Assembly (NCBI GenBank): GCA_035652235.1
Contig: DASREE010000059.1
Coordinates: 1 to 64,000 of the forward strand
DNA length: 64,000 nt
Origin: PALSA-612 sp035652235
Lineage (GTDB): Bacteria > Actinomycetota > Thermoleophilia > Gaiellales > Gaiellaceae
Reading direction: 5' to 3'
This document shows positions 1 to 9,230 of the stretch, piece by piece. The position numbers and the translations under genes are program-made. The notes under the pieces were generated by a model. That model was given only the letters and a program-made list of their open reading frames with translations. It was not told the origin of the DNA and made no database searches. How positions within the stretch are numbered: position 1 is the stretch's first letter; every line of letters starts with the position of its first letter.

Positions 1-1521
1 CTTCGGATGCGCGAGATCCTCGAGGAGGAGCTGTCGGACGTCGCCGTGTCGACCTCGGCCGAGATCCTGCCGGAGATCTTCGAGCACGAGCGGTTCTCGA
101 CGACCGTCGCCAACGCCGTGCTCGCGCCGCTGATCGGTGGCTACGTCCGGAGGCTCTCCGACCGGCTCGGCGAGAACGGCTACCGCGGCGACGTGTTGCT
201 CCTTCACTCGGGCGGCGGCGTGATGACGCCCAAGACGGCGGAGCGGCTGCCAGTGCGCCTCGCCGCGTCGGGCATCGCCGCGGGCGCGATCGCGAGCCGC
301 CACATCGCGACGCTCTGCGGCTTTCCGAATGCGATCGGCCTCGACATGGGCGGGACGAGCACGGACATCTCGCTCGTCTACCAGGGCGAGGAGCGCGTCA
401 CCAAGGAGTGGTTCGTCGAGTACGGCTATCCGATCGTCTTCCCGAGCATCGAGGTGCTGACGATCGGCGCCGGGGGCGGCTCGTTCGCGTCGATCGACGA
501 GGCCGGCGCGCTGCGGAACGGGCCGCAGTCTGCCGGCGCGAACCCGGGGCCTGCCTGTTACGGGCGCGGCAACGACCGGCCGACGAACACCGACGCGAAC
601 CTCGTCCTCGGACGGCTCGGCGACCAGCTGATCGGCGGCGCAATGGCGCTCGACCGGGGAGCCGCCGAGCGCGCGATCGCCTCGTATATCGGTGAGCCGC
701 TCGGGCTCGAGCTCGAGGACGCCGCCGACGCGATCATCCGCGTGGCCAACGCGAACATGGCCGACGCGGTCAGGCTGATCTCGATCCGCCGCGGCTACGA
801 CCCTCGCGACTTCGCTCTCGTCGCCTTCGGCGGTGCCGGGCCGTTGCACGGCGCCGCGCTCGCCGCCGAGCTCTCGATCCCGACGGTGCTCGTCCCGCCG
901 AACCCCGGGATCACCTCCGCGCTCGGCTGCCTGCTCGTCGACGTCAGGCATGACCTCTCGACGATGTTCCTCGGCGCAGTCGAGACCGTCGACCCTGACG
1001 AGCTCGAGTCGGAGTTCGCGAAGCTCGAGGCGGAGGCGCGCGAGCGGCTGGAGCACGAGGACGTGCCCGAGGAGCAGATGTCGGTCCAGCGCCTCGTCGA
1101 CATGCGCTACCTCGGCCAGTGGCGGTCGCTGACCGTGCCGGTCGGCTCTCCGGTCGACCTCGAGGATGCGACGGCGCGCTTCCACGCCGAGCACTCGCGC
1201 GAGTACAACTACCGCCGTGACGGCGCACCGGTCGAGATCTACCGGCTGAACGTGCGCGCGGTGGGGGTCACGCCCAAGCCCGAGCTGCGGCGGCACGAGC
1301 GCGCCGCGGGCGCGCCGAGCCCGTACGCGACCCGCGCGGTCCGCTTCGACGAGAGCCCGGAGACGGTCCCGACCCCGGTGTACGCGCGCGCGGACCTGGC
1401 CGCCGGCGCGACCCTCGAGGGCCCGGCGATCGTCGAGCAGCTCGACTCGACGACGCTCGTCCCGCCAGGCTGGCGCGCGGAGGTCGACGAGTCGCTGAAC
1501 ATCAGGATGACCGCCTCATGA
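1..1521 (+). CDS. hyuA: Hydantoinase/oxoprolinase subunit A (pair 1), 5'-truncated by window edge
   Basis: ATP-dependent hydantoinase/5-oxoprolinase/acetone-carboxylase superfamily, subunit A, which binds and hydrolyses ATP to activate the substrate. The frame is open to base 1, so the gene begins outside the window; about 506 residues of a usual ~680 are present and the N-terminal DxGGTxTD phosphate loop is missing. The second ATPase motif LDMGGTSTD lies near base 343. The family motifs IGAGGGS and GPQSAGANPGPACYG follow, and the C-terminal domain ends with the usual DSTTLVPPGW stretch. It is paired with the hyuB at 1637, with a repeat-bearing spacer of about 115 nt between them. Motif wording (FPSIEV, PTNTDAN) is closest to the hyuA at 38832. 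Substrate unknown. Family assignment is very secure. Confidence 0.93.
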   Translation, partial: LRMREILEEELSDVAVSTSAEILPEIFEHERFSTTVANAVLAPLIGGYVRRLSDRLGENGYRGDVLLLHSGGGVMTPKTAERLPVRLAASGIAAGAIASRHIATLCGFPNAIGLDMGGTSTDISLVYQGEERVTKEWFVEYGYPIVFPSIEVLTIGAGGGSFASIDEAGALRNGPQSAGANPGPACYGRGNDRPTNTDANLVLGRLGDQLIGGAMALDRGAAERAIASYIGEPLGLELEDAADAIIRVANANMADAVRLISIRRGYDPRDFALVAFGGAGPLHGAALAAELSIPTVLVPPNPGITSALGCLLVDVRHDLSTMFLGAVETVDPDELESEFAKLEAEARERLEHEDVPEEQMSVQRLVDMRYLGQWRSLTVPVGSPVDLEDATARFHAEHSREYNYRRDGAPVEIYRLNVRAVGVTPKPELRRHERAAGAPSPYATRAVRFDESPETVPTPVYARADLAAGATLEGPAIVEQLDSTTLVPPGWRAEVDESLNIRMTAS

Positions 1522-1524
1522 GGC

Positions 1525-1617
1525 AAGTAACACTGTGTTACTTGCTCGGAGGCGCCGGTACAGCCAAGGCGTTCGGGCCGCCGTCGCCCCCACCGGACTT
1601 AGTAACACAGTGTTACT
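1525..1617. repeat. Two copies of a palindrome (AGTAACAC-N-GTGTTACT) in the hyuA-hyuB spacer
   Basis: Copy 1 is AAGTAACACTGTGTTACTT at 1525-1543 (9-bp arms, centre T). Copy 2 is AGTAACACAGTGTTACT at 1601-1617 (8-bp arms, centre A). Each is followed by TGCTCGGAGG and a similar GCCGG-like stretch, so the duplicated unit includes the GGAGG that serves as ribosome site for hyuB at 1637. The 76-nt step between copies is not itself repeated further. It looks like a dimeric-repressor operator or a small duplicated or inserted element. These are among the most AT-rich bases nearby, which makes chance unlikely. Confidence 0.75.
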
Positions 1618-1636
1618 TGCTCGGAGGTGCACCGGC

Positions 1637-3601
1637 GTGAGCACCGAGCAGCGCACGTACACGCTCGACCCCGTGACGTTCGAGGTGCTGAAGAACGCGT
1701 TCGTCACGACGGTCGACCAGATGGCCGAGCAGATCCTCCGCACCTGCCACTCGTTCGTGATCTACGCGCGCGACTTCTCGTCGGCGCTCTGCGACCGCAA
1801 CGGCGACACGATCATGCAGGGCTCCCAGGACATCGCCGTCCACGTCGGCACGCTCCACTTCACGTGCAAGGCGATCATCGAGGCCTTCGGCGACGACATC
1901 CAGCCGGGCGACGTCTTCGCGACGAACGACCCGTACGTCGGCGGCACGCACTTCAACGACGTCCGCATCGTGCGGCCGATCTTCTACGAGGGCGAGATCA
2001 TCGCCTACGCGCAGTCGAACGGGCACTGGGCGGACGTGGGCGGCAGCGTCCCCGGCTCGTTCGACGTGAACGCGAAGGAGCACTTCGCCGAGGGGATCCG
2101 CGTGCCGCCGGTGCGGGTGTGGGACCGCGGCCGCTACCTGTCGGACGTCGTCAACCTGATCGTCTCCAACACCCGGGTTCCCGCCGACGCGGAGGGCGAC
2201 CTGCACGCGCAGGCCTCGGCGACGAAGGTGGCCGAGCAGGAGATCCTCCGGCTCGTCGACAAGTACGGGATCGACACCGTCCTGACCGCCTTCCAGGAGG
2301 TGCAGGACTACGTCGAGCGGCTGACGCGGCAGCGCGTCGCGGAGCTCCCGGACGGCACCTGGGAGACCGAGGACTACATCGACTACGACCCTTCCAAGGG
2401 GGAGGGCCTGATCCCGGTCAAGGTGAAGATGACGATCGACGGCGACCAGCTCTCCTACGACCTGACGGGCTCGCACCCGGCGATCGGCAGCTTCATCAAC
2501 GCCGGCTTCGGCTCGGCCTTCTCGGGCGTCATCGCCGGCACGAAGACGTTCTTCCCGGACGTGCCGCTCAACTCCGGCTTCTACCGGGCGGTCGACGTCG
2601 ACCTCGGCCCGGTCGGCACGGTCGTCAACGCCCCCTGGCCGATCGCCGTCACGGGCTTCTGCGCCGGGCCGTACGAGAAGATCATGAACTCGATCTTCGA
2701 GCTGTGGTCGCGCCTGCAGCCCGAGCGCGCGCTCGCCTGCTCGTTCAACCTCGAGTACCTGCTCGTCGGCGGGCGCGACGCCCGGCGCGAGAACCGGCCG
2801 ATCTTCATGTGGTACGACTGGATGGTCGGCGGCTGGGGCGGGCGCAACGGCCGCGACGGCTCGAACGCAACCGCGCCGATCTTCGGCGTCGGCCTGGCGG
2901 TGCAGCCGCTCGAGGCGCAGGAGCGGCTGTGCCCGGTGCTGACGACCGGCCACGAGATCCGCACCGACTCGGGCGGGCCGGGCACGTTCCGCGGCGGCTG
3001 CGGCGTGGAGAAGGGTGCCGTCCTGCGCGAGGCCGAGGGCACGGTGATGTCGTACATGTGCGACCGGGCGCGCTCGATCACGTGGGGGATCGAGGGCGGG
3101 CTGCCGTCGATCCCGCACGGCGTGTGGCTGACCCGCGACGGCGAGGAGCGGTTCCTCGGCGCGGTCTTCTCCAACGTGCCGTGCGGCCCCGGCGACCGCT
3201 TCACGCGCCCCTCGGCCGGCGGCGGTGGCTACGGCGACCCGCTCGAGCGCGACCCGGAGGCGGTCAGGGAGGACGTCGCCGACGGGTACGTCTCGGTCGA
3301 GCGCGCGGCGAAGGACTACGGCGTCGTCGTCCGCGAGGTGGACGCTGAGCTGTCCGAGTACGAGGTGGACGAGGTGGCGACGGCCGCCGAGCGGGAGCGG
3401 ATCCGCAGGGCGCGGCGCGCCTGGCTCGAGGAGGACGCGGAGGCGGTCGCGGCGCGCTACCGGGCGGGCGAGCTGGACGTGCTCGACGTCATCCGCCGCC
3501 ACGGCGTCATCCTCGACTGGGGGACGGGCGAGCTCCTGCCGCACACGACCGAGCAGTTCCGCGCCATGCTCGAGCGGCGGATGGTGCCCCACTGGGGCTA
3601 G
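1637..3601 (+). CDS. hyuB: Hydantoinase/oxoprolinase subunit B (pair 1), with C-terminal extension
   Basis: Subunit B of the hydantoinase/oxoprolinase family, partner of the upstream hyuA. I chose GTG 1637 because GGAGG (1623-1627) lies 9 nt ahead and the protein then opens with the standard LDPVTFEVLKNAF. The frame is open further upstream, but that stretch only translates the palindromic repeat. Family hallmarks are DFSSALCD near residue 50, NDPYVGGTH near 96, GHWADVGG and a glycine-rich GGGGYGDP near the end. At 654 residues it is about 70 longer than the other B subunits here. The extra segment, ending in RRMVPHWG, is charged and helical in character, as in some acetone/acetophenone-carboxylase-type members. 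Reaction (hydrolysis or carboxylation) unknown. Confidence 0.92.
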   Translation: MSTEQRTYTLDPVTFEVLKNAFVTTVDQMAEQILRTCHSFVIYARDFSSALCDRNGDTIMQGSQDIAVHVGTLHFTCKAIIEAFGDDIQPGDVFATNDPYVGGTHFNDVRIVRPIFYEGEIIAYAQSNGHWADVGGSVPGSFDVNAKEHFAEGIRVPPVRVWDRGRYLSDVVNLIVSNTRVPADAEGDLHAQASATKVAEQEILRLVDKYGIDTVLTAFQEVQDYVERLTRQRVAELPDGTWETEDYIDYDPSKGEGLIPVKVKMTIDGDQLSYDLTGSHPAIGSFINAGFGSAFSGVIAGTKTFFPDVPLNSGFYRAVDVDLGPVGTVVNAPWPIAVTGFCAGPYEKIMNSIFELWSRLQPERALACSFNLEYLLVGGRDARRENRPIFMWYDWMVGGWGGRNGRDGSNATAPIFGVGLAVQPLEAQERLCPVLTTGHEIRTDSGGPGTFRGGCGVEKGAVLREAEGTVMSYMCDRARSITWGIEGGLPSIPHGVWLTRDGEERFLGAVFSNVPCGPGDRFTRPSAGGGGYGDPLERDPEAVREDVADGYVSVERAAKDYGVVVREVDAELSEYEVDEVATAAERERIRRARRAWLEEDAEAVAARYRAGELDVLDVIRRHGVILDWGTGELLPHTTEQFRAMLERRMVPHWG

Positions 3602-3618
3602 CCGAGGCCGGCGGGCCC

Positions 3619-3789
3619 GTGCTCCGCGTCGCGGCGGTGCAGGCGTCCCCGGTCTTCCTCGACCGGGAGGCGACGGTCGAGAAGGCCTGCCGACTGATCG
3701 CGGAGGCGGCGGCGCACGGCGTCCGGCTCGTCGCCTTCCCGGAGACCTGGAAGCGGCCGCGCGAGCCGGTGTCGAGGGTCGCGGAGTGA
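3619..3789 (+). pseudogene. N-terminal remnant of a nitrilase/carbon-nitrogen hydrolase
   Basis: A 56-codon frame from GTG 3619 begins LRVAAVQASPVFLDREATVE and continues to LVAFPET, the standard first 45 residues of a nitrilase/beta-ureidopropionase. It includes the catalytic-Glu segment (FPE). It then runs into unrelated residues and stops at 3789. Intact family members have about 300 residues with Lys and Cys further on, and none of that is present downstream. It is therefore a 3'-deleted remnant, joined directly to the next gene through a GTGA overlap. A nitrilase here would have fitted an amide-degradation cluster. Confidence 0.75.
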
Positions 3790-4148
3790 CGCCCGAGCGG
3801 CTGGCCGAGGCGCTCGAGGCCTGGAACACGGGCGACGCCGAGCGCGTGCTCGCCTTCTTCGCCGTGGACTGCGCCTACCACGCCTCCTTCGGGCCGGAGC
3901 TCCTCGGCCGGAGCTACATCGGGCGCGAGGCGGTGCGCGCGGGCGTGCGGGCGTTCTTCGAGCGCTATCCCGGCGGGCGCTTCGAGGACACGCGGCTGTT
4001 CGTCGCGGGCGACCGCGGCGCCGCCGAGTGGACGTTCGTCGCGCCGGAGGCGGACGGCACCGAGCTCCGTGTCCGCGGCTGCGACCTGTTCGAGTTCGAC
4101 GGCGACGTGATCCGCGTCAAGAACGCCTTCCGCAAGCAGCCCGGGTGA
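3786..4148 (+). CDS. SnoaL/NTF2-like protein
   Basis: A 120-residue protein with the cone-shaped NTF2/SnoaL fold pattern: an N-terminal helix with EALEAWNTGDAERVLAFFAVDCAYH, the FFERYPGGRFEDTRLFVAGDRGAAEWTF strands, and a C-terminal DLFEFDGDVIRVKNAF strand. The start GTG 3786 overlaps the stop of the nitrilase remnant (GTGA), so the gene was probably once translated behind the nitrilase. Such proteins are often small isomerases, hydrolases or ligand carriers; the substrate cannot be inferred. Two other NTF2-like proteins occur in this window (27432 and 30990, both minus). Confidence 0.8.
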   Translation: MTPERLAEALEAWNTGDAERVLAFFAVDCAYHASFGPELLGRSYIGREAVRAGVRAFFERYPGGRFEDTRLFVAGDRGAAEWTFVAPEADGTELRVRGCDLFEFDGDVIRVKNAFRKQPG

Positions 4149-4224
4149 GTTGGCATACGACGCGTAAGCGCCGAGGCACGCGCCGTCGACGACCTCGAGG
4201 AGACGGTCTTCGGGTGTCGGGCGT

Positions 4225-4524
4225 CTAGCGACCGAGAAACGGATTGCGTCCATCCACGCAGCGCTCGCGTACAAGCTGGATCCATCGCTCTCGATCGAGC
4301 GGGCAATCGACGAGATCCCAGAATTCGCCGAGCTGGAGGCAGCACTGATTCGCCATCCTCTTTGCCAACCCGTTGCTTATCTCGCGGGCGCCATGCGAGA
4401 TACGGGTGACGAGATGTGTCACACCCTCGATCGTCATCCGGTACATGTGATGGTGGGAGTCGTCCGGCTGCATGCCCTTCTCGACGAGGGCGCGCGCGAC
4501 GTCCGCGGCCGGGCGAGGACCCAA
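4225..4524 (-). CDS. HicA-like small protein, last gene of the DUF3467 trio
   Basis: About 99 residues. After RPAADVARALVEKGMQ comes DSHHHMYRM, which resembles the G-S-H-x-x-Y signature of HicA mRNA interferases (dsRBD-like fold). A further region, ISNGLAKRMANQCCLQLGEFWDLVDCPL, is longer than canonical HicA (~60 aa). No ATG or GTG is well placed; TTG at 4524 lies one base after the TAA stop of the upstream gene and implies translational coupling. Base composition is visibly less GC-rich than the flanks and TAA is used as a stop upstream, suggesting acquisition. The toxin assignment is tentative; it may only share the fold. Confidence 0.55.
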   Translation of the reverse strand: MGPRPAADVARALVEKGMQPDDSHHHMYRMTIEGVTHLVTRISHGAREISNGLAKRMANQCCLQLGEFWDLVDCPLDRERWIQLVRERCVDGRNPFLGR

Positions 4525-4525
4525 G

Positions 4526-4849
4526 TTACGGACGAACGACCGAGCGCAGGTACGTGAGCTGCCGGGTGAGGTCATCCGACAGCCTGTCCTGTCGCTCGAG
4601 GACGTCGAGGTGCTCTTGGAGCGCACGCCCGAAGTCGTTGACCGCCTCCGAAGCCTCCGGCCCGCAGCCGTGGATTCCGGTGACCTGGTCGGTGACGATC
4701 CAGACATCGTCGTCCCGCTCGAGCGTGACTCGGAGCAGAGGGCCGCCCTCGACTTCATAGCTCCCCGCCGTCGCCTCGAGGGGGCAGTAGTGGACGTTTG
4801 CGTCAGGGACGACGGGAGCCTCGGCCGCCGATGCGGTGGCGATCGTCAT
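4526..4849 (-). CDS. Small HicB-like protein
   Basis: 107 residues. The middle reads LERDDDVWIVTDQVTGIHGCGPEASEAVNDFGRALQEHL, which has the layout of the partial-RNase-H HicB fold: beta strand, 'GI-GCG' turn, then an EA-containing helix. A helical tail follows. It sits between the DUF3467 gene (4-nt ATGA overlap at 4846-4849) and the HicA-like gene (1-nt gap), the usual side-by-side arrangement of a two-component toxin-antitoxin pair. No DNA-binding domain is seen at the C-terminus. Function is inferred from shape and position only. Confidence 0.5.
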   Translation of the reverse strand: MTIATASAAEAPVVPDANVHYCPLEATAGSYEVEGGPLLRVTLERDDDVWIVTDQVTGIHGCGPEASEAVNDFGRALQEHLDVLERQDRLSDDLTRQLTYLRSVVRP

Positions 4850-5196
4850 GGGCCGACTCCCTCACCGCGCGGGCCGGTGATCGGTCCGAAGCGGGCTTCG
4901 TACTTCGTCATGTTCTCGTTCAAGGCCTTGAGGACATCGAACACGAGACTCACCGGGATCTTCACTCTTGCAACCACCTGGCAGGGAACCACAACAGGGG
5001 CATCGGGATCATCTTCATCGACTTGAGGCGGTTGGGTCGCTGCGAAGTCGAGGGTGAATTCGTGAGGCGTGTGCCAGACGGAGAGGAAGTTCGCATAGTG
5101 CCCTGCGATCTCCTCAGAGGGCAGGTCGACACGGAAGCTGACGTGGCGGCCACCCGCTCCCTCGGCCTCGGTCACTCGTCCACCGCTCCCAATCAT
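4846..5196 (-). CDS. DUF3467-family protein
   Basis: 116 residues matching the DUF3467 pattern: HYANFLSVWHTPHEFTLDFA, an acidic linker, then VVARVKIPVSLVFDVLKALNENMTKYEARFGPI. DUF3467 proteins are small, widespread and uncharacterised. This is the first gene of a three-gene minus-strand operon (ATGA overlap with the next gene). An upstream hairpin at 5212-5250 separates it from the biotin-carboxylase operon that reads towards it. The lower GC content of 4225-5196 marks it as different from its surroundings. Confidence 0.8.
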   Translation of the reverse strand: MIGSGGRVTEAEGAGGRHVSFRVDLPSEEIAGHYANFLSVWHTPHEFTLDFAATQPPQVDEDDPDAPVVVPCQVVARVKIPVSLVFDVLKALNENMTKYEARFGPITGPRGEGVGP

Positions 5197-5211
5197 AGGA
5201 GCAGTTCGGCA

Positions 5212-5250
5212 AGCGCGGACATGCCTGCCGTCAGCGGCGCTGTCCGCGCT
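5212..5250. terminator. Hairpin between the cupin gene and the DUF3467 operon
   Basis: AGCGCGGACA (5212-5221) pairs perfectly with TGTCCGCGCT (5241-5250): a 10-bp stem with a 19-nt loop. It begins 35 nt past the stop of the cupin gene (minus strand) that ends the pucR-bioB-pxp operon, so termination of that operon is the simplest role. There is no U-run after the stem, common for high-GC actinobacterial terminators. Confidence 0.45.
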
Positions 5251-5284
5251 CGGCGCTGACCACGCAGGACCGCCCAGCGCTGGC

Positions 5285-5604
5285 TCAGGCCGGGTCGTCG
5301 ATCAGGAACAGGCGCGTGGCGGTCGAGCCGGGGTTGCGGCCGCGGTGGCCGGTGCCGGCGGTGAGGTAGAAGCCCTGCCCGGCGCGCGCGGACAGGCGCG
5401 GCGAGCCGTCGTCGAACTCGTACTCGATCTGCCCGGCAAGGACGTAGCCGCGGTGGCCGTCGGCGCACCACTCCTCGCGCGCCGCGCCCGCCTCGTACTC
5501 GACGATCGCCCAGCGCTGGCCGAGCGCCTGCGCCGCGCGCGAGTGGATGTCTGGCTGGTCGTCGGCCCAGGCGAGCGAGTCGAAGTCGAGAGTGCCGCCG
5601 ACGC

Positions 5605-5608
<4 letters not shown>
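5285..5608 (-). CDS. Small cupin-domain protein, last gene of the biotin/oxoprolinase operon
   Basis: 107 residues forming a single cupin barrel. The core EEWCADGHRGYVLAGQIEYE gives the first cupin motif, and RAGQGFYLTAGTGHRGRN the second, with one conserved His in each. ATG 5608 overlaps the stop of the biotin carboxylase gene by 4 nt (ATGA), so it belongs to that operon. Likely roles are a small-molecule isomerase or a ligand sensor. No secretion signal. It could be a metal-dependent enzyme acting on the pathway product, but metal ligands are incomplete compared with dioxygenases. Confidence 0.8.
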
Positions 5609-6960
<1,352 letters not shown>

Positions 6961-6972
6961 GTGCGGCGCGGC

Positions 6973-7215
6973 TCAGCCGTCGTCGAGGGCGATGATGTCC
7001 TGCCCGGCGTCGACGAGATCCTCGTTCTCGACCAGGAAGCGGGCCACCACCCCGGCGGCGTCGCTCGGGATCTCGTGGAAGCTCTTCATGATCTCGACGA
7101 GCCCGACGACGTCACCCGGCTCGACCCGGTCGCCCTCGCTCACGTACGGGTCTGCCTGCGGGTTCGGCCGCCGGTAGAAGGTGCCGGGCAGCGGGGACTT
7201 GATCGTTCGCTCCAT
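6973..7215 (-). CDS. accB: Biotin carboxyl carrier protein
   Basis: 80 residues, essentially just the biotinyl domain. EIMKSFHEI carries the lysine to be biotinylated (usual motif EAMKM; here IMKS). SPLPGTFYRRP and the C-terminal LVDAGQDIIALDDG complete the hammerhead fold. The N-terminal linker normally found in AccB is absent, so it is a minimal carrier. It sits between pxpC (28-nt gap) and the biotin carboxylase. The carboxyl group would be passed from AccC to this carrier and on to the PxpBC-type transferase. Confidence 0.92.
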   Translation of the reverse strand: MERTIKSPLPGTFYRRPNPQADPYVSEGDRVEPGDVVGLVEIMKSFHEIPSDAAGVVARFLVENEDLVDAGQDIIALDDG

Positions 7216-7243
7216 CAGGGTCGCTCCATCCTGGTCGCTCGGT

Positions 7244-8224
7244 TCAGGCCGGCTCGAGGCTCGCCTCGCTCAGCGTCTCGTCCAGGGCGCGGTCGGCGGC
7301 GATCGCCTCGTCGATCGTCACCTCGCGGAAGCGCACCGTGTCGCCGACCGGGCGGAACTGGCCGATCTTCCACAAGTCGGCGTGGATGACCGTCGCGCAG
7401 ACGACGAAGCCGCCGGCGGTGGGGCCGTCCGGGCCGAGGATGACGGGCAGGTCGCCGTTGACGTTGATCGCCCCGACCGGGTAGCTGTTGTCGAGGATGT
7501 TCGAGGGATGCCCGCCCGCGATCCCGCCGCCTCGCCGCGCCCACTGGAAGCGGTGCGACTCGAGGCGGATGCCGGTCCGGTTCGAGTTGCGGTCGACCGG
7601 CCACGGCCGCCCGAACAGCGTCTCCATGTCCGCCTCCGTCAGGTAGTCGGGCGCCGCCTGCGGGCCGCGCATGGCGCGCACCTCCCACTCGCGCGAGTAC
7701 GCGGGCCGCGCCTCGACGCGGAAGCGCCGGCCGGCGCCGTCCCGGCTGGGCTCTCCCAGCGGCAGCCGGTCGCCCTGCCGGAGCGCCCGTCCCTCCAGCC
7801 CACCGAGCGCGCCCATCGTGTAGGTCGAGCGCGAGCCGAACAGCACCGGCACGTCGACGCCGCCGTCGACTGCCAGGTAGAGGCGGAAGCCGGGGCCGGG
7901 CGCGATGCCGACCGCGAGCTCCGAGCCGGCGGGCACGCGCCGGCTCTCCCACAGCGGCACGGGCTCCCCCTCCAGCGTGACGGGCGCCTGCGCGCCGCAG
8001 ATCGCGAGCGTCGCCTCCCCGTGGAAGCGCAGGCCGACGTTGCCGAGCGTGATCTCGAGGCCGGCCGCGCCCTCCTCGTTGCCGACGAGCAGGTTGGCCG
8101 CGCGCAGCGCGAAGTGGTCCATCGGCCCGGCTGGGAAGAAGCCCTGCGCGAGCATCCCACGGCGGCCGGGGTAGTCCTGCACCGTCGTCTGGATGCCACC
8201 CTGGAGGACCTCGATCGACCTCAT
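7244..8224 (-). CDS. pxpC: 5-oxoprolinase subunit C / biotin-dependent carboxyltransferase-like (AHS2)
   Basis: 326 residues from ATG 8224. The opening SIEVLQGGIQTTVQDYPGRRG and the stretches AICGAQAPVTLEGE, RNSNRTGIRLES and HPSNILDNSYPVGAINVNGDLPVILGPDGPTAGGF are hallmarks of the allophanate-hydrolase-subunit-2/KipA/PxpC family. PxpABC opens 5-oxoproline (pyroglutamate) to glutamate with ATP. The same fold forms half of the carboxyltransferase domain of urea carboxylase. It lies 19 nt behind pxpB and 28 nt ahead of the BCCP gene. Whether it hydrolyses a lactam or transfers carboxybiotin here is open; family membership is certain. Confidence 0.92.
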   Translation of the reverse strand: MRSIEVLQGGIQTTVQDYPGRRGMLAQGFFPAGPMDHFALRAANLLVGNEEGAAGLEITLGNVGLRFHGEATLAICGAQAPVTLEGEPVPLWESRRVPAGSELAVGIAPGPGFRLYLAVDGGVDVPVLFGSRSTYTMGALGGLEGRALRQGDRLPLGEPSRDGAGRRFRVEARPAYSREWEVRAMRGPQAAPDYLTEADMETLFGRPWPVDRNSNRTGIRLESHRFQWARRGGGIAGGHPSNILDNSYPVGAINVNGDLPVILGPDGPTAGGFVVCATVIHADLWKIGQFRPVGDTVRFREVTIDEAIAADRALDETLSEASLEPA

Positions 8225-8243
8225 GGCACCGCCTCGGTCAACG

Positions 8244-9218
8244 TCATGGCACCGGCGTCCGCGCCGCCGCCTGCTCGCGCCGGCGGCTTCGCTCCTCCGC
8301 CTCGTCCGCCACCGTCGCCGCCCACTCGAGGTAGGCGCCGACGTCGAACGGCGCGTCCTCGATTCGGTAGCGGTAGACATCCGCGTGCACCTCCTCGAAG
8401 CGCCGCAGGAGCTCGTCCTCCTCCACCCGGTGGAACTTCACCCGGTCGCCTGCGCGCAGGAGCAGCGGGTTGTCGCGGAAGGCGGCGTTGCGGGCGCGGA
8501 TGTCGTAGATCGGCAGCGTGCGGCCGATGAGCTGGTAGCCGCCGGCCGACTCGACCGGGTAGATCGCGTAGCAGGGGCCGCCGATCCCGAGCGCCCCCTC
8601 CGGCGTCCACGTCCTCGTCGGGTTGTACTTCGGCACGAAGATCGCGTCGCGCGGGTCGAGCGGGAACATGAACGGCAGCCCGGGGAAGAAGCCGATGAAG
8701 GCCGCCCACTGCTCGGTCGCGAGCACGAGCTCGTACAGCTCGTCCCGGTCGCGCAGGCCGTTGTAGCGAACGACGTAGTCGACGTTCGTGCCACCCTCGG
8801 CGTTCGGCGCATCCTTGCGGATCGAGTGCGCGTAGCGCTCGACCGCCGCACGCGTCTGCGAGTCGTCGAAGGCGAGCGGCAGGTGGACGACGCGGCTGGG
8901 GATGATCATCGACCGCTCCGACTCGAGCCCCTCGTGCACCTGCTGCAGGTGGCGGACGAGCTCGGCCGTCGACAGCTCGCGCGGGTCGTAGCTGACGAGC
9001 ATCGAGCGAAAGCCGGGGGCGGTCTCGATCAGGCCGGGCGGCCGCCGCTCGGCAAGGGCCTCGTTCGCGGCCAGGGCGAAGAAGTTGAGCGCCAGGTCGA
9101 ACACCATCTCCCCGTACTCGACGAGCACGGCACGGTCGCCGGCGTAGCGGTAGGTGATGCTCGGCTTCCCCTCCTGCGCTGCCTGCTCGGCGATCACCGC
9201 CGACACCGCGGATCTCAT
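8244..9218 (-). CDS. pxpB: 5-oxoprolinase subunit B / AHS1-domain protein, long form
   Basis: 324 residues; typical PxpB (YbgJ) is about 220, so this is a long form closer in layout to the AHS1 part of urea carboxylase. Key segments are YRYAGDRAVLVEYGEM at the start, the RVVHLPLAF strand, GFFPGLPFMFPLD, and TPEGALGIGGPCYAIYPVESAGGYQLIGR, which contains the family His/Gln-Tyr signature region. A helical C-terminal tail of about 60 residues is additional. It lies 12 nt behind pxpA in the same operon. The long form next to BCCP and biotin carboxylase supports a biotin-dependent carboxyltransferase role, which is inference. Confidence 0.9.
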   Translation of the reverse strand: MRSAVSAVIAEQAAQEGKPSITYRYAGDRAVLVEYGEMVFDLALNFFALAANEALAERRPPGLIETAPGFRSMLVSYDPRELSTAELVRHLQQVHEGLESERSMIIPSRVVHLPLAFDDSQTRAAVERYAHSIRKDAPNAEGGTNVDYVVRYNGLRDRDELYELVLATEQWAAFIGFFPGLPFMFPLDPRDAIFVPKYNPTRTWTPEGALGIGGPCYAIYPVESAGGYQLIGRTLPIYDIRARNAAFRDNPLLLRAGDRVKFHRVEEDELLRRFEEVHADVYRYRIEDAPFDVGAYLEWAATVADEAEERSRRREQAAARTPVP

Positions 9219-9230
9219 CGGCGCGCGATC

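Noticed and set aside
1535..1636. An earlier start for hyuB at 1535
   Set aside because: It would translate the palindromic repeat into about 34 unrelated residues; GTG 1637 has a proper GGAGG and gives the conserved N-terminus.
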